Both the position numbers and the translations under genes were made by a program. The notes beneath the pieces were generated by a model. It searched no databases and was not told where the DNA came from. It worked only from the letters and a program-made list of their open reading frames with translations. 64,000 nt of DNA from Microvirga zambiensis WSM3693 (GTDB lineage: Bacteria; Pseudomonadota; Alphaproteobacteria; Rhizobiales; Beijerinckiaceae): assembly GCF_016735695.1 (NCBI RefSeq), contig NZ_JAERQD010000015.1, positions 1 to 64,000 on the forward strand, in the 5' to 3' direction. This document shows positions 1 through 8,646 of this stretch, piece by piece. Position 1 is the first letter of the stretch; every line of letters starts with the position of its first letter.

Positions 1-1
1 T

Positions 2-67
2 TATCGCCCATATTCGGATGCTGACGAGGCGGCTCGCAAGACCCTGAAATCAAACCCGTCTTTCTGA
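2..67 (+). CDS. possible C-terminal end of a gene cut by the window edge
   Basis: Frame 2 is open from the first base and reads a short polar peptide ending in KSNPSF before TGA at 65-67. Codon choice is compatible with a real coding end, but 21 residues are too few to recognise a family. It could equally be chance. Confidence 0.25.
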   Translation, partial: YRPYSDADEAARKTLKSNPSF

Positions 68-82
68 GTCAGACTCTAAACC

Positions 83-111
83 TTGACATTTATCCGACCG
101 ACTGTTGCGAT
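83..111 (+). promoter_or_regulatory. candidate promoter for the first two genes
   Basis: A perfect TTGACA (-35 like) lies at 83-88, with a weak TGCGAT at 106-111 after 17 bases. A TATACT at 123-128 is an alternative -10 without a good -35. Only the TTGACA is convincing. Confidence 0.25.
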
Positions 112-165
112 GACAGCAATCCTATACTTCACAACCACTCAACTTCGAAGGAATTGGAGGACTTC

Positions 166-753
166 ATGGGCCGCATCATGAAAGAAGACGACGTCTTCAT
201 CCCGGGGCTTCTGGATCAGCTCTACCTTCGCTTCGGCCCGTCGCAGGGCCCGAAAGAGGCCCATGGCGGCATCGCCGAAATGCAGGAGCTGCAGAAGGAA
301 TTTCAGATCTTCCGGCGCGGACGGAACCTGAAGGACTGCTTTGCCCTCCTCAACATGGGAGGGTTGTGGAACGCTCGCGTCAAGAACAGGTGGCTGGCGC
401 TCATCGACGATCTGAAGTCCTACGAGTCGGATGTCCCCGGCGAGAACGGCAATGATCGGATCATGAACATGCTGGTCGAAAATCTCGGACGCAGCGAGCC
501 CCTGCCCGTTTTCTTCCAGGCGCATGATTCTCGCGGCCCCGATGGCAAGCGGGTGATCGTCAGGATGTCGAACACGGGTCCGTTCTTCATGGAGCAGGAG
601 CACGTCATCGTCTCGCTGCCGATGAGGCCCAAGACGGCATCGCCGACCGCAAGGCAGGCCGCTCCAGCCGCCCGCTCTGCGCGAAAGACCGCAAGCAAGA
701 CGGCAGCGAAAAAAGCAGCCAAGACTCCCCGCAAAACGCCCCGCGGAAGGTAG
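166..753 (+). CDS. hypothetical protein with Lys/Ala-rich histone-like tail
   Basis: I do not recognise the family. GGAGG at 156-160 sits 5 bases before the ATG at 166, so I prefer that start (195 aa) over the in-frame TTG at 154. Residues 1 to about 145 are an ordinary mixed globular sequence. The last 45 or so residues are almost entirely Ala, Lys, Arg, Pro, Ser and Thr, with AAKKAAK-type repeats like histone H1 or bacterial H1-like tails. Such tails usually bind nucleic acid or a polyanion; that role is inference here. A methyltransferase gene follows 14 bases downstream, so the two may be co-transcribed. Confidence 0.7.
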   Translation: MGRIMKEDDVFIPGLLDQLYLRFGPSQGPKEAHGGIAEMQELQKEFQIFRRGRNLKDCFALLNMGGLWNARVKNRWLALIDDLKSYESDVPGENGNDRIMNMLVENLGRSEPLPVFFQAHDSRGPDGKRVIVRMSNTGPFFMEQEHVIVSLPMRPKTASPTARQAAPAARSARKTASKTAAKKAAKTPRKTPRGR

Positions 754-767
754 GCTTTTCGTCACCG

Positions 768-1415
768 ATGATCGATGATGCGTCGGATCTGGAGCAACTC
801 TACAAGGGTGTCGCGCAGTACTACACCGGCACCCTTCGCCGCTTTGGGCCGACGCCGCTCGGGGTGGACTGGAGTTGCGCTCCGACTCAGGCCCTGCGGT
901 TCCGCAAGCTCCTCATAGTCTGCGATTTCCACGAGCCTTTCTCACTCAACGACATCGGATGCGGCTATGGAGCTCTGCTCAAATACCTTGCCGACTACCA
1001 TCCCGATCACGTGATCGACTACCTCGGCGTCGATCTCTCACAAGCCATGGTTAGCCGAGCGCGGAAGCTCTGGCCCGGTCAATCGCATAAGTTCGAGCAA
1101 GGCCCGGCCGCTTCCCGCACCGCCGATTACAGCATCGCCAGCGGCATCTTCAACGTCATGCTCGACCAACCGGTGGACATGTGGGAGCGCTTTGTTGCGA
1201 CGACCTTGTCGCAGCTTCATGAAAGCAGCCGTCGAGGCTTCGCGGTGAATTTCGTGACCGCCCCTCGTTCCGGGCAGGACATCCGGCGTGGACTCTACGG
1301 CACGACACCGGAACGCTGGATCGATTTTTGCAGGAGCGAGTTTAGCCGGGATGTGACGCTCATCGACGGTTATGGCATGAGCGAGTTCACACTTCTCATA
1401 CGATCCCCGGATTGA
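768..1415 (+). CDS. class I SAM-dependent methyltransferase
   Basis: The 215-residue protein has a Rossmann-type methyltransferase core. Motif I is NDIGCGYGALL around residue 60, the acidic end of strand 2 is YLGVDLS around residue 86, and the post-motif ASGIFNVML lies around residue 125. This suggests transfer of a methyl group from S-adenosylmethionine in the cytoplasm; the acceptor is unknown. It starts 14 bases after the Lys-rich protein gene with only a weak ribosome site, so translation may depend on the upstream gene. Its end overlaps the convergent adenylate cyclase gene by 20 bases (1396-1415), leaving no room for a terminator between them. Confidence 0.75.
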   Translation: MIDDASDLEQLYKGVAQYYTGTLRRFGPTPLGVDWSCAPTQALRFRKLLIVCDFHEPFSLNDIGCGYGALLKYLADYHPDHVIDYLGVDLSQAMVSRARKLWPGQSHKFEQGPAASRTADYSIASGIFNVMLDQPVDMWERFVATTLSQLHESSRRGFAVNFVTAPRSGQDIRRGLYGTTPERWIDFCRSEFSRDVTLIDGYGMSEFTLLIRSPD

Positions 1416-4400
1416 TATCGGCCCGCTTCAGAGCCGTCGACACATGCGGCGCGAGAATCAGGGCTCCGGTCTGCCGCATCAGGTCCTCCGCCGCCCTGAA
1501 ATAATGCTCGGCTTCATCTCGACGCGTCGACCGATCCTTTTTGACGAGAGCATTGCCCGCCACGATCAAGGCCCGGCATTCCGGCAAGCGCGCGGATCGA
1601 TCCCGTGACAGGCCGATCGTGCGTTCCGCAGTCGACAGCGCATCGTCATACCGGCCTGCCCTCTCAAGGCACTCGGCCAAGCATGCCATCATGTCTGGCT
1701 CATAATCGAGTGCCGCTCCGGCCGCATGCATGAAGTCGATCCCTTCTTCAAGAGCTGCGATCGCCGACTGGCTATCCCCCGAAAGCCCCTGCGCCATCGC
1801 CATGCAGGCATAGGAGAAGACACGAAGGTAGGGTGTACCATGGCGCTCGGCGAGTTCGCTCACACGCCGCGCATGCTTCAACGCAAGTTCAGCATCTCCT
1901 GACATCCAGGCAAGGTCGACATATCCCAGATGGCTGATGAACTGGACGGTCGGGTCGATCAGCCCATCCTCGATAGACAGCATATGATCGAGCCAGGCCC
2001 GGCCTTCATCGATACGATTGAGATGGATGAGGATCCGCGCACGCAGGCTGAGCGTCCAGTGCTCGACGCTGTATCCGAGAAAGCGGTTTTCGAACTCCTG
2101 GACATATTGCAGTAGCGAGAGCGCTCTGTCATTGGCCTCCAGCGCTTCGTTGAACAGGCCGGCCCAGCCATAGGCCTGGCTCAAGGATGCATAGAGCGTT
2201 GCGGCGCGGCTCTGGTCGGCTTCGGCATTCAGAAACCGCAGCGCCTGTTTCACGCGCGCGACGTAGTTATCCGCCGGCCCGCCGCTCGCTCCGCTGATCC
2301 GGGCCTCCACGAAAAGAAGCAGCGGAATCATGGTGTCGTCGGTTTCGCGGGCGATCGCGAGGGCGTCCTGGATATAGGGCGCTGCATCCTCGACACTCAA
2401 TCCCTCACGCCATCCGAGCCAGGCAATCTGCCCGCTTGCGAGAATGAGCAGAGCCTTGTTCTTCGCGGACGGGGTCTGGGCGCGAGCCAGCCGATGCACG
2501 ACGTGCCATTGCCTGATCGCCTGAGCGGGGTGCATCGACCCGATCCACTCGGCTGCGATGCGCGCATATTCGGCCGCCTTGGAGAGAACGCCGGCGGCCT
2601 CGTAATGAAAGCTGATCAGCCCGGCGAATTCGCCCCTCCGCTCCCGATAATGGCTGGCCAAGGCCGGGGCAACAAAAGCATGGAGGCGGCTTCTGCGCGA
2701 TCGCAGCTGGCTCGAATAGGCGACTTCCTGGATCAGCGGATGGCGGAATACATAGTGGCGCCCTTCCGGCCGGTTCTGGATCTGTAGAAGTTCCAGCGCG
2801 CATAGCCGATTGATGGCCGGCTCGACCTCTGCGCTTTGCTCCTGCATTCCGACGCTGACGAGGACCGCGTGTGGAACCTCCTTGCCGATCACGGATGCGA
2901 TCTGAAGCAGCATTCGATCGAAGGACGGGAGTCGGTCGATGCGTTCCCCGATGACGGCCTGGAGCGTCACCGGAAGCGGATTGTCCTTCGTCACGCCACC
3001 GAGGCGATAGCTGCCCGGGCGCCCCGCCAGCAAACCGTTCTCCACCAAAGAGTGAATGATTTCCTCCGCGAAAAACGGATTGCCGCCGGAACGCTCGGCA
3101 ATCCGGTTGCGCAGCTCGACGAGATCCGCATGCGAGCCGACCACGGACGAAACGAATGCCTCCATTTGGCCAGCATCGAACTCCGTCAGCTGCATCAGGC
3201 GAAACCGATCACTATCCATCCACGAAGCTCGGTAAGACGGACGGAAATTGACGACGAGAAGAACATGTGAGCCGATAATCGCGCCGCAGAGTGCCTCTAC
3301 GAATGCCTCGCTTGCCTCGTCGAGCCAATGAAGATCTTCGAACACGATGACCAGCGGATGGGCCGCGCGGTCGCTCATCAACCGGGAAATGATGTCGACA
3401 AGCGCGGCGTGCCGCATTTTCGGCGTCACCGCCGATGCAGCGCCGCTTTCGGCAATGCCGAGGAAGTCGCAGAGAACGGAGAGGGCTCCCTCGGGAGGCG
3501 ATTTCATGCGCGCCAAGTAGCTCGCTACCTGATCTCGCGCCAATGCAGGATCGTCGCCAGAGGATATCCCAAGCAGCAGACGCACGATTTCCAGGATCGG
3601 TTGAAGGGGTGCCGCTTTCCCATAGGGCTGCGCCCGCACTTCGATCACCGGAATGACATCCATCCGGCAACGCTCGGCGAACTCGTAGCACAGCCGCGAC
3701 TTGCCGCTGCCTGGGGGACCGCAGACACCAACGATGTAGCTATCGCCGCGAAGGGCCGCCTGCAACGCCGCTTCCAATTGCGCGATCTCGCGCTCGCGCG
3801 CCTGAAATCTCGTAAGATTGCTGCTGTTGAACAACTGTCCCGATGAGGGTTGCTGCAGGCCCTGCAGCTCGTAGACGCTGATCTCGTGGGAAATGCCGCG
3901 GACTCGATAGCGGCCGACGGGTCTGACGATGCAATAGCGCTCGACGAGGTGACAGCAGGCGTCGCTGATATAGATCGTGCCCGGTTCGGCGATGGACTGC
4001 ATCCGATTCGCTATATGGATCGCGACGCCATAAGCCTCTCTTTCGTTGACCGATCCCGAGAACCTCGTCTCGGAGACGATCATCCCGGAATGCAGGCCGA
4101 GGCGGATGGCCTTCGGACCCAGCATCCGCCCAAGCTCCGACTGAATGTCGAGGGCGGCCTGGCAGGCCAGCAAAGCATGCCCTTCCTGAATCTTGGGAGC
4201 GCCGAAGAGCGCCATGATGCCGTCGCCCAGGGTGTGGATGACGGTTCCACCGAACTGCTCCGCCACCCGTCGCATGACACCGAGCGCGGGTGCCAGGTGT
4301 CTCATGGCCTGTTCGGCATCAAGATTGGAGACGAGCTCGGTCGAAGCGACGATATCCACAAAAAGGATCGTGACCGGCTTGAACTCCTCCACGATTGCAG

Positions 4401-4512
4401 GTTCTTCCGGAGAATTCGCCGGGCTGGAAGCATCCGATATGAGGGGCGCGCCACATTGGCTGCAGAACCGCGCGTCGTCGGGGCTAGGTCGTCCACAGCG
4501 CGGGCAATCCAT
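1396..4512 (-). CDS. zinc ribbon / class III adenylate cyclase / AAA ATPase / TPR signalling protein
   Basis: I use the ATG at 4512 (about 1038 aa); a GTG at 4530 is possible. Order of domains: a double-CxxC zinc ribbon in the first 25 residues; a class III cyclase domain (about 45-220) with metal-binding aspartates in FVDIVAST and TLGDGIMALFG; an AAA/STAND ATPase with Walker A GPPGSGKS near residue 265 and Walker B VIVFEDLHWLDE near 385; then helical TPR-like repeats to the end. The usual NxxxR of the cyclase active site reads HIANR, so the Asn is His. This is common in cyclase-AAA fusions and makes cyclase activity uncertain. Probably a cytosolic sensor; the ligand is unknown. Confidence 0.85.
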   Translation of the reverse strand: MDCPRCGRPSPDDARFCSQCGAPLISDASSPANSPEEPAIVEEFKPVTILFVDIVASTELVSNLDAEQAMRHLAPALGVMRRVAEQFGGTVIHTLGDGIMALFGAPKIQEGHALLACQAALDIQSELGRMLGPKAIRLGLHSGMIVSETRFSGSVNEREAYGVAIHIANRMQSIAEPGTIYISDACCHLVERYCIVRPVGRYRVRGISHEISVYELQGLQQPSSGQLFNSSNLTRFQAREREIAQLEAALQAALRGDSYIVGVCGPPGSGKSRLCYEFAERCRMDVIPVIEVRAQPYGKAAPLQPILEIVRLLLGISSGDDPALARDQVASYLARMKSPPEGALSVLCDFLGIAESGAASAVTPKMRHAALVDIISRLMSDRAAHPLVIVFEDLHWLDEASEAFVEALCGAIIGSHVLLVVNFRPSYRASWMDSDRFRLMQLTEFDAGQMEAFVSSVVGSHADLVELRNRIAERSGGNPFFAEEIIHSLVENGLLAGRPGSYRLGGVTKDNPLPVTLQAVIGERIDRLPSFDRMLLQIASVIGKEVPHAVLVSVGMQEQSAEVEPAINRLCALELLQIQNRPEGRHYVFRHPLIQEVAYSSQLRSRRSRLHAFVAPALASHYRERRGEFAGLISFHYEAAGVLSKAAEYARIAAEWIGSMHPAQAIRQWHVVHRLARAQTPSAKNKALLILASGQIAWLGWREGLSVEDAAPYIQDALAIARETDDTMIPLLLFVEARISGASGGPADNYVARVKQALRFLNAEADQSRAATLYASLSQAYGWAGLFNEALEANDRALSLLQYVQEFENRFLGYSVEHWTLSLRARILIHLNRIDEGRAWLDHMLSIEDGLIDPTVQFISHLGYVDLAWMSGDAELALKHARRVSELAERHGTPYLRVFSYACMAMAQGLSGDSQSAIAALEEGIDFMHAAGAALDYEPDMMACLAECLERAGRYDDALSTAERTIGLSRDRSARLPECRALIVAGNALVKKDRSTRRDEAEHYFRAAEDLMRQTGALILAPHVSTALKRADINPGIV

Positions 4513-4771
4513 CACAAGCCTCGGCTTCACACCGTCTCAAGAACTGCAATCACAGGTCTATTTAAGGCAACAATATGCAGACAATGCAAGCCAAGTCGCC
4601 GGGCATCTCCGGCAGGAATGGTTGTTGGAGAGGCCGGCTCATCAAGGCCGTTGCTCTGTTATTTCAATTCAAATCCGGCCATCGCTCTTTCCGAATGGCT
4701 CGGATACGCGATATGAAGCGAACGACCCCCAGTAGGCTACGCGCGGCGCGCGTGACGAGATGAGGAACACG

Positions 4772-5764
4772 ATGCGGATCATTGTCTACGGCGTCGGCGC
4801 AATCGGCGGCACGGTTGCAGCTGCCCTGTCCGTTTCAGGGCACGAGGTTATCGGCATCGCGCGCGGCGCCAGGCTCGAGGCCATTCAAGCCGATGGGCTG
4901 CTGCTGCGATCTCCCGAGAAGTCTGTAAGCGCAAAGTTTCGCTGCGTATCGGATCCGTCCGAGATCGCGTTTCGCCCGGACGATGCGATCCTCCTGACCA
5001 TGAAGACCCAGGACACCCTTGCCGCACTGGAACGGCTGCGCGCGGCGGGAATCGTCGAGCAACCGATCTTCTGCGTTCAGAACGGCGTCACCAACGAGCG
5101 CCTTGCACTCCGGCGTTTCAAGGAGGTCCACGGCGTCACGGTGATGATGCCGGCGACGATCTCGGCACCCGGAGAGGTCAGCGCGTTCGCGGCGCCACGC
5201 CACGGTATCTTCGACATAGGCCTCTTTCCCGGTGGCAGCAACGGCCACGACGAGAGCCTCGCACAATGCCTGGAGGCTGCGAACATTGCCGCCTTCGTGC
5301 AGCCTGACGTGATGAAGAGCAAGTACGGCAAGCTTCTGCTCAACTTGAGCAACATCCTTCAGGCTTCATTTGGTCTCGATGCGGATTACAAGCATCTCGA
5401 AGCCCTGCTCCAGGCGGAAGCCGAGGCCGCTTATACCGCAGCCGGGATTGCGTGGCTGGATGTGGGGACAGCCGATGCCCGCCGGGACCAGATGATGCGC
5501 TCCCGTCCGATCCCCGGCGTCGAGCGCTCCGGCGGTTCGACGACGCAGAGTCTCGAACGGGGCGCGGGATCGATCGAAACGGACTATCTCAACGGCGAAA
5601 TCGTGCTGCTCGGCCGCCTGCACGACATTCCTGTCCCAGCGAACACCTATTTCGTCGAACTCGGCGCCCGGATGGTGCGCGAGAAACTCAAGCCGGGGGC
5701 AATTTCCGTCGCTCAGGCGGAAGCGGAGTTGGCGTCGAAGGGCGTCGCGATCAGCCGAGGGTGA
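4772..5764 (+). CDS. 2-dehydropantoate 2-reductase family oxidoreductase
   Basis: Length (330 aa) and layout fit the ApbA/PanE family, which reduces 2-dehydropantoate or related 2-keto acids with NADPH. The N-terminus carries the dinucleotide motif GVGAIGG. The family lysine region is VMKSKYGKLLLNLSN near residue 176, and the C-terminal acidic motif ETDYLNGE lies near 270. GAGGAA at 4762-4767 sits 4 bases before the ATG at 4772, so I prefer it over the ATG at 4760. The gene is isolated from other pantothenate genes, and PanE paralogues often have other substrates, so I do not assign panE. The end overlaps the convergent kelch gene by 14 bases. Confidence 0.8.
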   Translation: MRIIVYGVGAIGGTVAAALSVSGHEVIGIARGARLEAIQADGLLLRSPEKSVSAKFRCVSDPSEIAFRPDDAILLTMKTQDTLAALERLRAAGIVEQPIFCVQNGVTNERLALRRFKEVHGVTVMMPATISAPGEVSAFAAPRHGIFDIGLFPGGSNGHDESLAQCLEAANIAAFVQPDVMKSKYGKLLLNLSNILQASFGLDADYKHLEALLQAEAEAAYTAAGIAWLDVGTADARRDQMMRSRPIPGVERSGGSTTQSLERGAGSIETDYLNGEIVLLGRLHDIPVPANTYFVELGARMVREKLKPGAISVAQAEAELASKGVAISRG

Positions 5765-6875
5765 AGGCCTCGTGCACGGCGGACTGAACCGATCCGCCGA
5801 GCACTGCCCCTCCTCCGGCGACATAGATCCAGTCGCCGATCATGGTCGCTCCAACCGCGTGTCGGGGCGTCGTCATGGGCGCGTGCTGCTGCCATGTATC
5901 GGCGGCGGGATCGTAGCTTTCCATCTGCCCGAACACCTTGGCCTGAATCGGCCTGCCCTGCTCGATGCGTCCCGCCTCGCCGCCCATGGCGAAGAGGCGG
6001 TTGCGATAGACCACCAGCCCATGGCCGGAGCGCGCGGTCGGCAGCGGTGCACGTTCTTCCCACGTGTCTTTGGCCGGCAAATACACGTGATGCAGGTTGG
6101 TGTTGTATTCGAAGGTGTTGAAGCGCCCGCCGATGACGTGAATCGCGTCGCCATACGCCACGCAGCCGACATGGTCGCGCGCACCGGGCAATGCCTTGAG
6201 TTGGATCCAGCGATCGGCCTGGGGATCGTAAACCTCGTGCCAGCCGACGCTCGCACGCTCCACGACGGGCACCGAGGCGCCTCCGATCAGATGAATCTTG
6301 CCGTTGAGCACCGCAGCCGCAGCGGCGCCGCGCGGACGGGGGAGCGGTGCAATGGTCGTCCAGCGGTCTGCCGCCGCATCATAGACATAAGCATTGTGAT
6401 CGGGGTTGCGGTTCTGCTCGATGAAACCACCGAGAGCATAGACGCGCCCAGCATCCGCAGCCACGGCCACATGGTTGGCACCGCGTGGCAGCGGAGCGGC
6501 ATTGAACCAGCGATCCATGGCGGGGTCGTAGACATGATGATAGGCCCGGTCGACCCGGCCCTCGCCATAGCCGCCGACGATGTGCATCCGCCCGTCGAGT
6601 GCTGTCGCCCAAGCCATCTCGCTTCGGGGAATGGGCAGGGCAGCGCGGGAGATCCAACGCCCTTGAGGTCCTTGGGGCGCGGGACTGTCGGTGACGCGCT
6701 GGGCCTCCTGCTCAGGCGTGAGATGATGCGGAACGCCTCCCTGGAGACGGGCATAGGGATCGGGCGACGATGGCGCTTCGGGCAATCGGGTGCCATGCCC
6801 GGCATGCTGAGCCCAGGCCCTGTGGGTCCCGATGGCCGCTAGTCCGGCAAACGCGATGAAATGGCGACGATCCAT
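5751..6875 (-). CDS. Tat-exported kelch-repeat beta-propeller protein
   Basis: The start at 6875 is set by GGGAGAGG just upstream, giving 374 aa. The N-terminus DRRHFIAFAG is a twin-arginine signal, with likely cleavage after AWA at about residue 23. The rest contains about five to six kelch repeats of about 50 residues, each with a glycine pair (IVGG, ALGG, LIGG, VIGG, AMGG, VAGG) and a spaced Tyr-Asp...Trp motif (VYDPAMDRW, VYDAAADRW, VYDPQADRW). This predicts one beta-propeller folded before export to the periplasm. Kelch propellers bind ligands or act as oxidases or mutarotases; no catalytic signature is evident. The gene is divergent from the SAF-domain oxidoreductase gene. Confidence 0.8.
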   Translation of the reverse strand: MDRRHFIAFAGLAAIGTHRAWAQHAGHGTRLPEAPSSPDPYARLQGGVPHHLTPEQEAQRVTDSPAPQGPQGRWISRAALPIPRSEMAWATALDGRMHIVGGYGEGRVDRAYHHVYDPAMDRWFNAAPLPRGANHVAVAADAGRVYALGGFIEQNRNPDHNAYVYDAAADRWTTIAPLPRPRGAAAAAVLNGKIHLIGGASVPVVERASVGWHEVYDPQADRWIQLKALPGARDHVGCVAYGDAIHVIGGRFNTFEYNTNLHHVYLPAKDTWEERAPLPTARSGHGLVVYRNRLFAMGGEAGRIEQGRPIQAKVFGQMESYDPAADTWQQHAPMTTPRHAVGATMIGDWIYVAGGGAVLGGSVQSAVHEAFTLG

Positions 6876-7055
6876 GATCGACCTCTCCCTGTCCGGCGGC
6901 CAATTCTTGCCGACCATGTGACAAGGAAACAAGGCGGAGGGCCGTTCAAGTTTCCGAGACCGAGCGCGTTCCTCCCTTCACCTTTAAGCCGATTGACACC
7001 CGCCGTCGGACCTTCGAGCCTCATTCGGCGATCGGACCAGCGGAGGCGGGACATC

Positions 7056-8360
7056 ATGAACCTATCGGCACTGCTGCATCGACGACTCGAAGCCGGCCGC
7101 CCCGTTCGCGTGGCGCTGATCGGTGCGGGCAAATTCGGCTCGATGTTTCTCTCGCAGGTCCCCACGATTCGCGGCCTCGAGGTTGCGATGATCGCCGATC
7201 TCGACCCGGACAGAGCCCGTCGCGCCTGCCGCACAGTCGGCTGGGACGAGGCCAGGATTGCCCGGACGCACTTCGCGGCGGACGGGACCGAGGCCTGCCA
7301 GGCCGAGGATGTAGAGGTTGTGATCGAAGCCACCGGTCACCCGGAAGCCGGTATCCGGCATGCGCTCGCCGCCATCGAAGCCGGCAAGCATATCGTCATG
7401 GTCAATGTGGAGGCGGACGTGCTCGCCGGCCCGCTTCTGGCGGAAAAGGCGCGCGCGAAGGGCGTCGTCTATTCCATGGCCTACGGCGATCAGCCTGCCC
7501 TTGTGGCCGAGATGGTGGATTGGGCGAGAGCCACAGGCTTCACCGTCGCGGCGGCCGGCAAGGGCACCAAGTACCTGCCGCACTATCATCATGTGACCCC
7601 GGACGATGTCTGGACGCATTATGGCCTCACGCCGGAGCAGGCTCAGTCCGCGGGCATGAATCCACAGATGTTCAACTCCTTCCTCGACGGCACGAAATCC
7701 GCCATCGAGATGGCTGCCATCGCCAATGCCTGCGACCTTGACGTGCCCGAGGACGGTTTGGGCTTCCCGCCCTGCGGCGTCGACGATCTCTCGCATATCC
7801 TGCGGCCGCGCAGTGTCGGCGGCCAGCTCGAGAATGACGGCATGGTGGAGGTGGTGTCCTCGCTCGAGCGCGACGGCCGCCCGGTCCACCGGGATCTGCG
7901 CTGGGGCGTCTATGTGGTGCTCAAAGCGCCGAACGACTACGCCGCCGCCTGCTTCAAGCAATATGGCCTCCCGACGGATTCAACCGGCCGCTATGCGGCG
8001 ATGTACAAGCCCTTCCATCTGATCGGACTCGAATTGTCGATATCCGTTCTGAGCGCTGCCCTGCGCGGCGAGCCCACCGGCTCGAGCCGCCTGTGGCGGG
8101 GCGATGCAGTTGCCGTCGCCAAGCGCGATCTCAAAGCCGGCGAGATGCTCGATGGCGAGGGCGGCTATACCGTCTATGGCCGCTTGACGACCGCCGCTTC
8201 CAGCATGGCTCAACGCATGCTGCCGATCGGCCTCGCCCATGGGATCCGCTTGACGCGCGACATCGCGGCGGGATCGCCGGTAACGGAGGCCGATGTGAAC
8301 CTGGATACGAGCAGGCTTGCTGTCCGGATCCGCCAGGAGATGTGTGCAAGGCATGGGTAG
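7056..8360 (+). CDS. NAD(P)-dependent oxidoreductase with C-terminal SAF domain (homoserine-dehydrogenase-like, COG4091 type)
   Basis: The ATG at 7056 follows a GGAGG and gives 434 aa. Residues 15-150 form a Rossmann domain (VALIGAGKFGSMF, then VAMIADLDPDRA and VVIEATGHPEAG). A middle domain resembles the catalytic part of homoserine dehydrogenase-like proteins, and the last 100 residues look like a SAF domain (GDAVAVAKRDLKAGE and ITRDIAAGSPVTEADV-like stretches). Proteins of this build occur in sugar-acid catabolic clusters, with uncertain substrates. The gene lies upstream of an aldo/keto reductase on the same strand, 286 bases away and separated by an intergenic repeat. The reaction is not known from sequence. 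Confidence 0.75.
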   Translation: MNLSALLHRRLEAGRPVRVALIGAGKFGSMFLSQVPTIRGLEVAMIADLDPDRARRACRTVGWDEARIARTHFAADGTEACQAEDVEVVIEATGHPEAGIRHALAAIEAGKHIVMVNVEADVLAGPLLAEKARAKGVVYSMAYGDQPALVAEMVDWARATGFTVAAAGKGTKYLPHYHHVTPDDVWTHYGLTPEQAQSAGMNPQMFNSFLDGTKSAIEMAAIANACDLDVPEDGLGFPPCGVDDLSHILRPRSVGGQLENDGMVEVVSSLERDGRPVHRDLRWGVYVVLKAPNDYAAACFKQYGLPTDSTGRYAAMYKPFHLIGLELSISVLSAALRGEPTGSSRLWRGDAVAVAKRDLKAGEMLDGEGGYTVYGRLTTAASSMAQRMLPIGLAHGIRLTRDIAAGSPVTEADVNLDTSRLAVRIRQEMCARHG

Positions 8361-8379
8361 TGACTCAGCTTGAGTTCTA

Positions 8380-8522
8380 CGCCGTCATTCCGGGGCCGCG
8401 CAGCGGAACTCGGAACCCATAACCGCCACCCTTGCGGAAAGCGGCGCAACGCTGCTCATCTCTTCTTGAACCGTCGAGGCTATGGGTTCCGGGCTCGCCT
8501 GCGGCGCCCCGGAATGACGGCG
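8380..8522. repeat. long intergenic inverted repeat (REP/palindromic-unit-like)
   Basis: Two arms, 8380-8420 and 8482-8522, are imperfect inverted copies. The outer 16 bases (CGCCGTCATTCCGGGG) pair perfectly with 8507-8522, and the inner CGGAACCCAT pairs with ATGGGTTCCG. The 61-base spacer is non-coding. Repeats beginning with CGTCATTCCGGGG are widespread in rhizobial and related genomes. The element sits between two same-direction genes and might also act as an RNA-stabilising or terminating stem. Confidence 0.8.
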
Positions 8523-8646
8523 CCAAGGCATGGGGATGCTTCAGCCTCATGGCAACCCATCCCATACGGCATGAGACGGGGGCACACAGTGGTAGAGAGC
8601 CTGAGCGAAGCAGGTTAATCTGCCGCGACATATAACGGAGCCTAAA

